From NCBI RefSeq assembly GCF_000725485.1, contig NZ_JOAG01000008.1:124001-188000 (forward strand): a stretch of DNA of 64,000 bases, given 5' to 3'. A program made the position numbers and the translations under genes. The first letter of the stretch is position 1. Every line of letters starts with the position of its first letter. The DNA is from Nonomuraea candida. GTDB taxonomy: Bacteria; Actinomycetota; Actinomycetes; Streptosporangiales; Streptosporangiaceae. The notes beneath the pieces are model-generated. The model was not told the DNA's origin. It saw only the letters and a list, made by a program, of their open reading frames with translations, and did no database searches. Below, piece by piece: positions 7,038 to 15,239 of this stretch.

Positions 7038-8129
7038 GATCTTGTGGATCCAGTTGTGGGTGTCGGGGCGGGCGCCGTACTGGATGCCGACAAGCTCCTC
7101 GCGCACCCGCATCGTGACCGGGCCCGGCGTGCCGTCGGCGACGATCCAGGAGCGGTCGGCGCCCTTGACCGTGCCCACCGGCGTCACCACGGCCGCGGTG
7201 CCGCAGGCGAACACCTCCGTCAGCTCGCCCGACTCGCACGCCGACTGCCACTCGTCCACCGAGATGAGCCGCTCCTCGGTCTCCAGCCCGAGGTCGCCGG
7301 CCAGCTCCAGGATGGACTCCCGGGTGATGCCGGGCAGCAGCGTGCCGGTGAGCGCGGGGGTGACGAGCTTGTCGCCGAAGACGAAGAACAGGTTCATCCC
7401 GCCCATCTCCTCGACGTAGCGGTGCTCGTGGGCGTCCAGCCAGACCACCTGGTCGCAACCGTTCTCCACCGCCTGGCGCTGGGCGACGAACGCCGCGGCG
7501 TAGTTGCCGCCGCACTTGGCGAAGCCGGTGCCGCCGGGGGCGGCACGGGTGTACTCGGTGGACAGCCAGACGGAGACGGGCTTGATGCCGCCGGTGAAGT
7601 ACGACGCCGCCGGCGAGGCGATGACCATGTACTTGTAGGTCTTCGACGGGTAGTTGACCCCCAGGCCCGCCTGGGTGGCGATCATGAAGGGCCGCAGGTA
7701 GAGGCTGTGCCCCTCGGTGGTGGGCACCCACTCCTTGTCGGTCGTGACGAGGAGTTCGAGCGAGTCGACGAACGCCTCCTCCGGCAGCTCGGGCATGGCC
7801 ATACGGGCGGCCGAGCGGTTGAAGCGGGCGGCGTTGGCGTACGGCCGGAAGGTCACGATCGAGCCGCTGAGCTGGCGGTAGGCCTTCAGGCCCTCGAACA
7901 GCTCCTGCGCGTAGTGGAAGACCGAGGTGGCGGGGTCGAGCGAGAGCGGGCCGTACGGCAGGAGCCTGGCGTCGTGCCAGCCGCGGCCCTCGGTGTAGTC
8001 GACCGAGATCATGTGGTCGGTGAAGGTCTGCCCGAAACCGGGATTCGCCAGTACCTGCTCCCGCTCGGCCGCGGTGCGAGCGTGGTCGGATAGCTGCACG
8101 TCGAAGCTGAGCTTCTGAGCGATGGTCAT
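7032..8129 (-). CDS. ilvE: branched-chain amino acid aminotransferase
   Basis: The 365-residue class IV PLP enzyme interconverts Leu, Ile and Val with their 2-keto acids, the last step of synthesis and first of breakdown. The PLP lysine is K205 in [11 protein letters not shown]. The following [12 protein letters not shown] and the [13 protein letters not shown] region are typical of the BCAT group. Its length matches BCAT II-type enzymes of actinomycetes. ATG 8129 is preceded by GAGAGAAGGACC. It sits downstream of leuB on the same strand but behind leuB's terminator, so it has its own promoter, probably controlled by the operator candidate at 8251-8265. Confidence 0.93.
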   Translation of the reverse strand: MTIAQKLSFDVQLSDHARTAAEREQVLANPGFGQTFTDHMISVDYTEGRGWHDARLLPYGPLSLDPATSVFHYAQELFEGLKAYRQLSGSIVTFRPYANAARFNRSAARMAMPELPEEAFVDSLELLVTTDKEWVPTTEGHSLYLRPFMIATQAGLGVNYPSKTYKYMVIASPAASYFTGGIKPVSVWLSTEYTRAAPGGTGFAKCGGNYAAAFVAQRQAVENGCDQVVWLDAHEHRYVEEMGGMNLFFVFGDKLVTPALTGTLLPGITRESILELAGDLGLETEERLISVDEWQSACESGELTEVFACGTAAVVTPVGTVKGADRSWIVADGTPGPVTMRVREELVGIQYGARPDTHNWIHKIA

Positions 8130-8250
8130 GACGGCGGTCCTTCTCTCTGCGATCTACCGAAATCTACCGGAATCTGCCCGCTGTCTGCGGATCTGCGGCC
8201 CTGCGGCGGCGAGCAGCCGTGCCCAGGAGGGCAGTCCGTACTTCCTATTG

Positions 8251-8265
8251 TCTCGCTATATGGGA
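8251..8265. promoter_or_regulatory. candidate BCAA/serine regulon operator upstream of ilvE
   Basis: The plus strand reads TCTCG-CTATA-TGGGA, matching TCTCR-N5-TGRGA. It lies about 120 bases upstream of ilvE. On the minus strand it is followed by CAATAGGA, close to the TAGTAGGA that follows the site upstream of the 39-codon gene, suggesting the same promoter architecture. About 120 bases of untranslated leader follow, in which I found no leader peptide. Confidence 0.5.
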
Positions 8266-8385
8266 TGACAAGTGGCCGAAGGGGTGGTTGGCCCAGATTC
8301 AGCCGACGCGGCACGGGGTGGCGGACCGGATCGGCAGGTGCGCGTACCAGGTGGCGGGTCTGGTCGGCCGCCACCCGCGGACGCG

Positions 8386-8424
8386 AAAAAGCGCCTGCCG
8401 GTCCTCGTCGGACCGCCAGGCGCT
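8386..8424 (-). terminator. intrinsic terminator downstream of leuB
   Basis: On the minus strand a 14-bp GC-rich stem with one mismatch (arms 8391-8404 and 8411-8424 around a short loop) is followed by TTTTT. It lies 18 bases beyond the leuB stop and separates leuB from ilvE transcription. Confidence 0.85.
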
Positions 8425-8442
8425 CGTGTGGGCTAGGCGGTC

Positions 8443-9489
8443 CTAGCCGGATACTCGCGCGGTGATGTCGTCGCCGATCTCGTGGGTGGTGCGGTTGGCC
8501 CAGCCGGCCAGGCGCTCCACGATGTCGTCGGCGACCGCCTGCTCGACCCTGGCCGCCTCCGCCTTCAGGCCGAGGTGGTCGAGGAGCATGGCGACGGACA
8601 GGATGGTCGCGGTCGGGTCGGCCTTGCCCTGGCCGGCGATGTCGGGCGCGCTGCCGTGCACCGGCTCGAACATGCTGGGCGCGGCGCCCTCCGGGTTGAT
8701 GTTGCCGCTGGCCGCCAGGCCGATGCCGCCGGCGATGGCCGCGCCGAGGTCGGTGATGATGTCGCCGAACAGGTTGTCGGTGACCACCACGTCGAAGCGC
8801 TCGGGCTGGGTGACGAAGAACATCGAGGCCGCGTCGATGTGGCAGTAGTCGGTGGTGACCTCGGGATATTCGGCGGCCACCCGGTTGACCGTGCGCTGCC
8901 ACAGGTCGCCCGCGTAGGTGAGCACGTTGGTCTTGTGGACGAGCGTCAGCTTCTTGCGCGGCCGCGAGCGGGCCTTCTCGAACGCGTAACGCACCACGCG
9001 CTCGACGCCGTGGGCGGTGTTGAGCGACTCCTGGGTGGCGATCTCGTGGGGCGTGCCGCGGCGCATGACGCCGCCGGTGCCGGCGTAGAGGCCCTCGGTG
9101 CCCTCGCGGACGACGACCATGTCGATGTCTTCCGCCGAGGTGTCGGCCAGCGGGGTCTCCACCCCGGGCAGCAGCTTGACCGGGCGCAGGTTGACGTAGT
9201 GGTCGAACTCGAAGCGCAGGCGCAGCAGCAGGTCGCGCTCCAGAATGCCCGGCGGCACGCTGGGGTCGCCGATGGCGCCGAGCAGGATGGCGTCGTAGCC
9301 GCGCAGCTCTTCGAGCACCGCGTCGGGCAGCGTCTCGCCGCTGCGGTGGTAGCGTGCGGCTCCCAGGTCGTAGTGCGTCGGCTCGATCTTCGTGCCCACT
9401 GCCTCAAGGACCTTGAGCCCTTCGGCCACGACCTCGGTGCCGATGCCATCGCCGGGGATGACGGCCAAGCGGATGTTACGCGACTCCAT
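8443..9489 (-). CDS. leuB: 3-isopropylmalate dehydrogenase
   Basis: The protein has 348 residues and oxidatively decarboxylates 3-isopropylmalate to 2-ketoisocaproate with NAD in leucine synthesis. Family motifs: [11 protein letters not shown] at the N terminus, the substrate arginines in [19 protein letters not shown], and the metal/NAD site [19 protein letters not shown] followed by [12 protein letters not shown]. The length suits the actinobacterial class of LeuB. It is transcribed toward ilvE but ends in its own terminator. Upstream it is divergent from the c-di-AMP riboswitch/NlpC unit. Confidence 0.93.
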   Translation of the reverse strand: MESRNIRLAVIPGDGIGTEVVAEGLKVLEAVGTKIEPTHYDLGAARYHRSGETLPDAVLEELRGYDAILLGAIGDPSVPPGILERDLLLRLRFEFDHYVNLRPVKLLPGVETPLADTSAEDIDMVVVREGTEGLYAGTGGVMRRGTPHEIATQESLNTAHGVERVVRYAFEKARSRPRKKLTLVHKTNVLTYAGDLWQRTVNRVAAEYPEVTTDYCHIDAASMFFVTQPERFDVVVTDNLFGDIITDLGAAIAGGIGLAASGNINPEGAAPSMFEPVHGSAPDIAGQGKADPTATILSVAMLLDHLGLKAEAARVEQAVADDIVERLAGWANRTTHEIGDDITARVSG

Positions 9490-9597
9490 GCCGGTACCTT
9501 ACCGGCTCGTCTCGCCTGACGAACACAGCATCTCATTTTCCGGACGTCCGATTTGTTACGTATTGCGATCTTTTGACCGTTTCGTTAGCGTCCGTCT

Positions 9598-9728
9598 GGC
9601 CTAATCCACGCAGCCGCTGCGTGGAGCCGGGGACCCACTTTCCCCCCAGGGGCGAATCGGCACCGCCGTAGGGCTGTCTTCCAGGCCCGAGCCCGTCAGC
9701 TAACCCGGTCGGCCGCATGGAAGGACAG
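9598..9728 (+). ncRNA. c-di-AMP riboswitch (ydaO/yuaA class)
   Basis: The leader contains the conserved blocks of the ydaO-yuaA motif in the right order: CTAATCCACGCAGC with its complementary GCTGCGTGGAGCCGGGGACCC, then GGGGCGAATCGG, GTAGGGCTGTCTTCC, CGAGCCCGTCAGCTAACC, and a terminal GGAAGGA that also serves as ribosome binding site. This class binds cyclic di-AMP and usually turns off cell-wall hydrolase genes in actinobacteria. The downstream gene is an NlpC/P60 peptidase, exactly the expected target. A TTGACC at 9573-9578 may be the -35 of its promoter. Confidence 0.92.
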
Positions 9729-9732
9729 TCCT

Positions 9733-10464
9733 CTGTCTCGCATCGCCATCGTCCTGGCGGCCTCCGCCGGACTCCTGCTGGCCTCCCCCTCCGCACAGGC
9801 CGACACCGGCCACGCCGCCACCCCCGGGTCACCGCCCGGCACCGGCCCGAACGCCGCCGCCGCACCGGCGGGCGTCCGTCACGCCGCCGCCGCACCGGCG
9901 GGCGTCCGCCACGACACCGCGTCCCCCCAGGCCACCGCCCAAGACGCGGCCAGGGCAGCCATCGCCTACGACAACGCCACCCTGACCGGCGCCGAGATCA
10001 AGCGCATCAGGGAACGCCAGACCCCCAAGCCCGCCTGGAAGACCGCGCTCGAATACGCCATGGACAAGCGCGGCACGCCCTACGTCTGGGGCGGGACCAG
10101 CGAGAACGGCTACGACTGCTCGGGGCTCATGCTCCGGGCGTACGAGGCGGCGGGGATCGACCTGCCGCGCACGGCCCGCCAGCAGTACGGGGCGTTCTCC
10201 AGGAAGATCGACTGGCCGGACCTCAAGCCCGGCGACCTGGTCTTCTTCAGCAACCTGGGCCACGTCGGGATGATCTCCAAGCCCGGTCACATGGTGCACG
10301 CGCCGCGCACGGGCGACGTGGTGAAGGAGGAGAAGCTCTCCGCCTGGCGCAGGCAGGCGTTCGTCGGCGCGGTCCGGCCCGATCCCCAGGGCGTGCGCCA
10401 GTGGGCCAAGGTGCTCGAACGGCGCGAGGAGCCCATCCCGGCCCACCTCGTCGCCACCTTCTGA
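9733..10464 (+). CDS. secreted NlpC/P60 cell-wall endopeptidase, probable CTG start
   Basis: The C-terminal domain (about residues 100-220) is NlpC/P60: catalytic Cys129 in GYDCSGLMLRAY, His177 in GHVGM, and a downstream His in MVHAPRTGD. Such enzymes cut the D-Glu-diamino acid bond of peptidoglycan stem peptides. The frame upstream encodes a good signal peptide (LSRIAIVLAASAGLLL...AQA). No ATG, GTG or TTG in this frame precedes it, while CTG 9733-9735 sits 6 bases after GGAAGGAC, so CTG is the likely start (243 residues). A 10-residue repeat, AAAAPAGVRH, occurs twice in the linker. Expression should be controlled by c-di-AMP. Confidence 0.85.
   Translation: MSRIAIVLAASAGLLLASPSAQADTGHAATPGSPPGTGPNAAAAPAGVRHAAAAPAGVRHDTASPQATAQDAARAAIAYDNATLTGAEIKRIRERQTPKPAWKTALEYAMDKRGTPYVWGGTSENGYDCSGLMLRAYEAAGIDLPRTARQQYGAFSRKIDWPDLKPGDLVFFSNLGHVGMISKPGHMVHAPRTGDVVKEEKLSAWRRQAFVGAVRPDPQGVRQWAKVLERREEPIPAHLVATF
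9851..9910 (+). repeat. 30-bp coding tandem duplication in the NlpC/P60 linker
   Basis: Two adjacent 30-base copies, differing at one base, encode AAAAPAGVRH twice between signal peptide and catalytic domain. The duplication stays in frame and lengthens a low-complexity linker. Confidence 0.9.
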
Positions 10465-10484
10465 CGACACCGGCCCGCACCTGA

Positions 10485-10520
10485 GAACAGGCCCTCCGGG
10501 GACACCCGGAGGGCCTGTTC
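10485..10520 (+). terminator. hairpin terminator after the NlpC/P60 gene
   Basis: Two perfect 16-base arms, 10485-10500 and 10505-10520, are separated by GACA. There is no U-tract, which is common for actinomycete terminators. It begins 20 bases after the stop codon. Confidence 0.7.
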
Positions 10521-10632
10521 GCACTCCTGGCTCATCGCGGCGGGCCGGCGCGGGCGACCGGGTCACGCCGCGGGGTCCGCGCGGGCCACCGGACCGAGCG
10601 GCGAGAACGCGCGGGCCGGGTTGTGTCGACGG

Positions 10633-10752
10633 CTAGCGGCCGGAGTTCTGCGGGGCGCCGCCGTTGTCGCGGCGGTCCAGCGCGGTCTGCAGGGCCTCGG
10701 CGGCCTCGTCCTGGTTGTCCTCGGCACGGTTCCAGGAATACATCTCGTACAT
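10633..10752 (-). CDS. 39-residue small protein between leuB and serA
   Basis: The ATG-started ORF begins MYEMYSWNRAED and continues with an acidic, Ala/Glu/Gln-rich helix-like stretch and a polar Gly/Asn/Pro tail ending NSGR. It has no signal peptide or membrane segment. A weak purine-rich site (GAGATGAG) precedes the start. It is transcribed in the same direction as serA but behind serA's terminator, and the operator-like site at 11005-11019 lies upstream. I do not recognise the family. Composition and placement argue for a real gene, but only conservation would prove it. Confidence 0.6.
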   Translation of the reverse strand: MYEMYSWNRAEDNQDEAAEALQTALDRRDNGGAPQNSGR

Positions 10753-11004
10753 GGTGACTCATCTCATTCGCGGGACGGCGGATGGAGCGGAAAGCCGGAC
10801 TCCGGTCGCGAATCCGACCGGGCCTGATCTCGTGAGGTCCGGGTCACGGACCGGACGAAGGGACTTGATGGCCGACACGCACGCCGCACTCCGCGGCGGG
10901 TCGTCGGCCTGCCCTAACAGGCCCCGCCGCGGCAGGTAATGAGTACGAGAACCTGGCGCATTACCGGTAACAGTACCCGAGCAACGTCCTTGGATGTCCT
11001 ACTA

Positions 11005-11019
11005 TCTCGCATGCTGAGA
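11005..11019. promoter_or_regulatory. candidate BCAA/serine regulon operator upstream of the small gene
   Basis: TCTCG-CATGC-TGAGA matches the TCTCR-N5-TGRGA pattern. It lies immediately beyond the serA terminator and about 250 bases upstream of the 39-codon gene. On the minus strand GATAGTAGGA follows it, resembling the GACAATAGGA that follows the ilvE site. The remaining leader (10753-11004) holds TTACCGGTAA at 10961 but no other gene. Confidence 0.45.
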
Positions 11020-11022
11020 CGC

Positions 11023-11053
11023 AAAAGGCCGCCACCCGGAACGGGTGACGGCC
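11023..11053 (-). terminator. intrinsic terminator downstream of serA
   Basis: Minus-strand GGCCGTCACCC-loop-GGGTGGCGGCC forms an 11-bp stem with one G.U pair and is followed by TTTT. It lies 20 bases after the serA stop. Confidence 0.85.
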
Positions 11054-11073
11054 TGCCGCGCGCGGGTGCGAGG

Positions 11074-12663
11074 TCAGTCCTCCAGGTCCACCGAGCGGCC
11101 GCTCTCGGCGCCGATCTCGGCGCCGATCTGCTCGACGACCTCGCCCGGGATGGCGGAGTCGACGGTCAGGGCGATGAGCGCCTTGCCGCCCTTGACGTCA
11201 CGGGCCACCTGCATCGAGGCGATGTTGATGCCGTGCTCACCCAGCAGCCTGCCCACCACGCCGACGATGCCGGGACGGTCGGCGTAGGTGAAGAAGCACA
11301 GGTGGGCCGTCGGCTCGATCTCCATCTCGTAGCCGTTGACCTCGACGATCTTGGTGATCTGGCGGGGGCCGGACAGCGTGCCGGACACCGAGACCGTGCG
11401 GCCGTCGGCCAGCACGCCGCGCACGGTCACCACGTTGCGCCAGTCGGGGCTCTCGGAGCTGGTGACCAGCTCGACGGTGATGCCGCGGTCCTTGGCCAGC
11501 AGCGGCGCGTTGACGTAGGTGACCTGCTCCTCGACCACGTCGGCGAAGACGCCCTTGAGCGCGGCCAGCTCGATCACCCGCACGTCCTGGGCGGCGATCT
11601 CGCCGCGCACCTCGACGTCGAGCTTGGTGGCGACCTCGCCGGCCAGCGCGGTGAACACGCGGCCCAGCTTCTCGGCCAGCGGCAGGCCCGGCTTGACGTC
11701 CTCGGCCACCGCGCCGCCCTGGACGTTGACGGCGTCGGGCACGAACTCGCCCGCCAGCGCCAGCTTCACGCTGCGCGCGACCTGGGTGCCGGCCTTCTCC
11801 TGGGCCTCGTGGGTGGAGGCGCCCAGGTGCGGCGTGACGACGACCTGGTCGAGCTCGAACAGCGGGCTGTCGGTGCAGGGCTCCTTGGCGAAGACGTCCA
11901 GGCCGGCTCCCGCGACCCGGCCCTCCTTGATCGCCGAGTAGAGCGCGCCCTCGTCGACGATGCCGCCGCGGGCCACGTTGATGATGCGGACGCTGGGCTT
12001 GACCTGGTGCAGCTCCTTGTCACCGATGAGCCCGAGCGTCTCCTTGGACTTGGGCAGGTGCACGGTGATGAAGTCGGCCTGCTTGAGCACCTCTTCGAGG
12101 CTGAGCAGCTTGACGCCCATCTGCGCGGCGCGGGCCGGCGGCAGGTAGGGGTCGTAGGCGATCAGCTCGACGCCGAACGGCTGCAGCCGCTGCGCCACGA
12201 GCTGGCCGATCTTGCCCAGGCCGAGGATGCCGACGACCTTCTCGTCGAGCTCGACGCCGGTGTACTTCGAGCGCTTCCACTCGCCGTTCTTCAGCGCGGC
12301 GTGGGCCTGGGCCGTGTTGCGCGCGCTGGCCAGGATGAGGGCGAGCGTCTGCTCGGCGGCGCTGGTGATGTTGGAGGTGGGGGCGTTGACGACCATGACG
12401 CCGGCCTTGGTGGCCGCCTCGACGTCGACGTTGTCGAGGCCGACGCCGGCGCGGGCGACCACGCGCAGCTTGGGCGCGGCGGCGATGGCCTCGGCGTCGA
12501 CCTGCGTGGCCGAGCGGACGATCAGTGCGTCCACGTCCGCGAGGGCGGGCAGCAGCTGGGAACGGTCGGCGCCGTCGGTGTGGCGGACCTCGAAATCGGC
12601 ACCGAGTACGGCGAGGCCAGCCTCGGACAGCTCCTCTGCGACGAGAACGACGGGCTTGTTCAC
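11074..12663 (-). CDS. serA: D-3-phosphoglycerate dehydrogenase (type with ASB and ACT domains)
   Basis: The 529-residue enzyme oxidises 3-phosphoglycerate to 3-phosphohydroxypyruvate, the first step of serine synthesis. The N-terminal substrate and NAD domains run to about residue 310: GLGKIGQLVAQRLQPFG binds NAD, ARGGIVDEGALYSAIKEG and the catalytic His in VVTPHLGAST follow. An intervening (ASB) domain precedes a C-terminal ACT domain (FFTYADRPGIVGVVGRLLGEHGINIASMQV) for serine feedback. This long form is typical of actinobacteria. It starts at GTG 12663 with AAGGAT upstream. A near-match to the operator pattern lies about 105 bases upstream. Confidence 0.95.
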   Translation of the reverse strand: MNKPVVLVAEELSEAGLAVLGADFEVRHTDGADRSQLLPALADVDALIVRSATQVDAEAIAAAPKLRVVARAGVGLDNVDVEAATKAGVMVVNAPTSNITSAAEQTLALILASARNTAQAHAALKNGEWKRSKYTGVELDEKVVGILGLGKIGQLVAQRLQPFGVELIAYDPYLPPARAAQMGVKLLSLEEVLKQADFITVHLPKSKETLGLIGDKELHQVKPSVRIINVARGGIVDEGALYSAIKEGRVAGAGLDVFAKEPCTDSPLFELDQVVVTPHLGASTHEAQEKAGTQVARSVKLALAGEFVPDAVNVQGGAVAEDVKPGLPLAEKLGRVFTALAGEVATKLDVEVRGEIAAQDVRVIELAALKGVFADVVEEQVTYVNAPLLAKDRGITVELVTSSESPDWRNVVTVRGVLADGRTVSVSGTLSGPRQITKIVEVNGYEMEIEPTAHLCFFTYADRPGIVGVVGRLLGEHGINIASMQVARDVKGGKALIALTVDSAIPGEVVEQIGAEIGAESGRSVDLED

Positions 12664-12748
12664 GGGTGGGAATCCTTAAGGCACGGCGGGCTTGGGGGGA
12701 CACGTCCACGGATCCCCCCGGCGGTCCCACAGAGTCTATCGGCAGCTT

Positions 12749-12762
12749 GTGAACGCGTTCAC
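12749..12762. promoter_or_regulatory. perfect 14-bp palindrome between serA and the SseB-like gene
   Basis: GTGAACGCGTTCAC is a perfect palindrome. Its core TGAACGCGTTCA resembles LacI/GalR-family operators with a central CG. It could act on serA (86 bases away) or on the divergent gene. No LacI-family gene is in the window. Confidence 0.35.
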
Positions 12763-12766
12763 GAGA

Positions 12767-12781
12767 GCCCATCATTTGAGA
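12767..12781. promoter_or_regulatory. near-match to the BCAA/serine operator pattern upstream of serA
   Basis: On the minus strand TCTCA-AATGA-TGGGC matches TCTCR-N5-TGRGA at 9 of 10 defined positions. It lies about 105 bases upstream of serA. Being one base off, it is weaker evidence than the other four sites. Confidence 0.35.
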
Positions 12782-12902
12782 CGCGTTCCTGCGTACCCCC
12801 GTGGCCGCAAAGTCATCCAGTCCGGGCACATCTTTGTCTTGATCGGGAGATTTATTGGCCATTAGCCTGATAAGCCGTGGCCGACTACCTATGGTTCGTC
12901 AT

Positions 12903-13757
12903 ATGAGCATCGGGAATCCTGCGCTTGCCGACGTGCTCGCACAGCATGGCACCCCGCACCGCCTGCTGGGCGCTCTTGCCGACGGTGGAGTCCTGGTGGC
13001 AGTGCGACCAGATCGTTCCGTCGTCCTGGGGACGACCCAGGCCGGTGACCGGGTGCTGCTCGGGTACACCGGCCCCGCGACCTATGCCAGGCACCGCGGC
13101 AGCCATTCCCTCTCGGCGTGCGACGCCGACACCATCCTGGACATCCAGCGCGTCACCGGGGTGCGCGAGATCGTGATCGACGCGGCCGGGCCCGCCGCCG
13201 CGGCCGTGCCGATCGACGATCTCCAGCGCTTCATGACCACGACGCGATCGGGCCCCACGCCCGTCCTGTCGGGGGCGGTGCCGGCCGCCTACGCGACGGG
13301 CGCCATGGCCACCGTCTCGCGCGGCGCCGCGCTGGCCCAGGTCGCCCCGCCGTCCCCGCAGGCGCCCGCCATGCCCTGGGTGCCCGCGCCACGGCCGCAC
13401 CTGTCGGGGCCGATGCAGCAGGTGGACCCCGGTTACCGGCGGTGCACGCATCCGATCCTGCCCGCGCTGCGCCAGGCGATCGCGTACCTGCTCGTGGACT
13501 TCCCGCTGGTGCACCACGTCTGGATCTCCGAGGCCGGCACGGCGTCGGGGGCGACCGGGATCATGCTGCACGTGAAGGTGCACATGTCGGCCGCCGAGGA
13601 CGTCGTGCGCGACCTGCACCGGCTGGTGCGCGCCCGGCTGCCGCAGTTCGCCGCCTCCGGGGCGCCGATCCTCATGGCCAGGGTGGCCGACGCGCGCAGC
13701 GAGCGCCGGATGATCGAGATCGGCGCGCACGTGGTGTGCGCCAACGTGTCGGACTGA
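12903..13757 (+). CDS. SseB-like domain protein of unknown function
   Basis: The protein has about 284 residues from ATG 12903. The N-terminal half (LADGGVLVAVRPDRSVVLG, GDRVLLGYTGPATYARH, then a Val/Ile-rich strand pattern and DDLQRFM) resembles the SseB N-terminal domain. The C-terminal half (HPILPALRQAIAYLLVDFPLVHHVWISEAG) is a second alpha/beta domain that resembles the SseB C-terminal domain. A Pro/Ala linker joins them. TATGGT at 12890-12895 lies 7 bases before ATG 12903, fitting a leaderless transcript; the alternative is TTG 12855 with GGGAGA upstream. Role unknown. Confidence 0.65.
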   Translation: MSIGNPALADVLAQHGTPHRLLGALADGGVLVAVRPDRSVVLGTTQAGDRVLLGYTGPATYARHRGSHSLSACDADTILDIQRVTGVREIVIDAAGPAAAAVPIDDLQRFMTTTRSGPTPVLSGAVPAAYATGAMATVSRGAALAQVAPPSPQAPAMPWVPAPRPHLSGPMQQVDPGYRRCTHPILPALRQAIAYLLVDFPLVHHVWISEAGTASGATGIMLHVKVHMSAAEDVVRDLHRLVRARLPQFAASGAPILMARVADARSERRMIEIGAHVVCANVSD

Positions 13758-13883
13758 CCGTTCCGGGCCCGCGGAAGCGAGCCGGCAGCCCGCCGGAACC
13801 GGCCCGGCGGGCCTGGCCGGGACGTTCGGGACCCGCGAAAGTGGGCCCTTACGAACCGGCCCTCCCTCGGTTCTAATGAGGGA

Positions 13884-15239
13884 ATGATCACACCGGCGGC
13901 GCGCGCGGCCAGCGTCCCGAAGGGCGTGCGCCTGGGCTACGGGGTGGGCTCGTTCTGCACGGCCACGGTCAACGCCGTGCCGGGTCTGCTGCTGCTGTTC
14001 TACATGACGAACTTCCTGGCCGTGCCCGCGTGGCTGGCCGGCGTGGTGGTCACCGCGCCGAAGGTCTGGGACCTGTTCATCAACCCGCTGGTCGGGCGCT
14101 GGTCGGACCGGACGGTCTCCCGCTGGGGGCCGCGCCGGCCGTGGCTGCTGGCCGGGGCGTGCACGCTGCCGGTCGCGTTCTTCCTGGTGTTCGCCGGGCC
14201 GCCGCTGACCGGGGTGCCGGCGGCGCTGTACGTCGGGCTCTGCTTCCTGGCCACGGCGACGGCGTACGCGCTGTTCGAGGTGCCGTACAAGGCGATGCCC
14301 GGCGAGATGACGCACGACTACCACGAGCGCACGTCGCTGCTGCAGTGGCGGATGGTGTTCATCGGGGCGGCCACGGCCATCAGCGGCATCCTCGCGCCAG
14401 CCATCGCCACCGGCGGGGGTGGCACGCTGGACAGCTACCGCATGATGGCGCTGACGATCGCGGTCATCCTGCTCGTCGCCATGCTCGGCTCCTTCTTCGG
14501 CACCGCCCGCGCCCCCATGACGGGCGCCCCCGAGCCGGATCGCGGCGGGTGGCGCGAGCAGTTCGCCGCGATCAGGGGCAATCCGGCGTTCCTCTGGCTG
14601 ACGGTGCTGGCCTGCGTGCAGATGCTGGCCGTGAGCATGATGCTGGCGGCGGCGCCGTACTTCGCGACGTACACGCTGGGCACGTCCTCGGCCACGCAGA
14701 CGCTCTTCGCGGTGCTGGTCGGCCCGATCCTGCTGACGATGCCGCTGTGGGTGCGCCTGGCCAGGCGGTTCGACAAGCGCGGCGCGATGATCCTGGCGAT
14801 CGTGCTGTTCGGCGGCGGCACGACCGCCGCCGTGGCCACCCCGCTGTTCGGCCCGGTCTGGGCGCACGTCATGATCCTGCTCGTCGGCGTCGGGTACGCG
14901 GGCGTGCAGCTCATGCAGTTCTCGATGCTGGCGGACGTGATCGCGGTGGACGCGGCCAGGACCGGCAGACGGCGGGCGGGCGTCCTGACCGGGTTGTGGA
15001 CGGCCATCGAGAACGCGGTCAGCTCGTCGGGTGCGCTGTTCTTCGGCCTGATCCTGTCGATCGGCGGCTTCGTGGAGTCCGAGCCGAGCCGGCCGGTGCA
15101 GCAGCCCGACAGCGCGGTGACCGCGGTCCTCATCGGGCAGACCGCGATCCCCGCGCTGATCATCTTCGCCTCGGCGCTGATCACGCTGAAGTACCGGCTC
15201 AGGCCAGACGACGTGCCGGCTCCATCCGCGTCCGGGTGA
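13884..15239 (+). CDS. MFS transporter, GPH/MelB-like
   Basis: The protein has 451 residues and about 12 hydrophobic segments. WDLFINPLVGRWSDRT is the MelB-type loop 2-3 motif of sugar:cation symporters (glycoside-pentoside-hexuronide family), and YALFEVPYKAMPGEM matches the conserved helix 4 region. The motif LARRFDKRGAM lies between the two halves. It probably symports a sugar or related small molecule, but the substrate cannot be inferred. Its last 41 bases overlap the 3' end of the convergent FtsX-type gene, an unusually tight tail-to-tail overlap. Confidence 0.82.
   Translation: MITPAARAASVPKGVRLGYGVGSFCTATVNAVPGLLLLFYMTNFLAVPAWLAGVVVTAPKVWDLFINPLVGRWSDRTVSRWGPRRPWLLAGACTLPVAFFLVFAGPPLTGVPAALYVGLCFLATATAYALFEVPYKAMPGEMTHDYHERTSLLQWRMVFIGAATAISGILAPAIATGGGGTLDSYRMMALTIAVILLVAMLGSFFGTARAPMTGAPEPDRGGWREQFAAIRGNPAFLWLTVLACVQMLAVSMMLAAAPYFATYTLGTSSATQTLFAVLVGPILLTMPLWVRLARRFDKRGAMILAIVLFGGGTTAAVATPLFGPVWAHVMILLVGVGYAGVQLMQFSMLADVIAVDAARTGRRRAGVLTGLWTAIENAVSSSGALFFGLILSIGGFVESEPSRPVQQPDSAVTAVLIGQTAIPALIIFASALITLKYRLRPDDVPAPSASG

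Noticed and set aside
8130..8442. Possible leader peptide or small gene between leuB and ilvE
   Set aside because: No ATG- or GTG-started short ORF with regulatory codons on the minus strand; plus-strand frames cross the leuB terminator and have no ribosome binding site.
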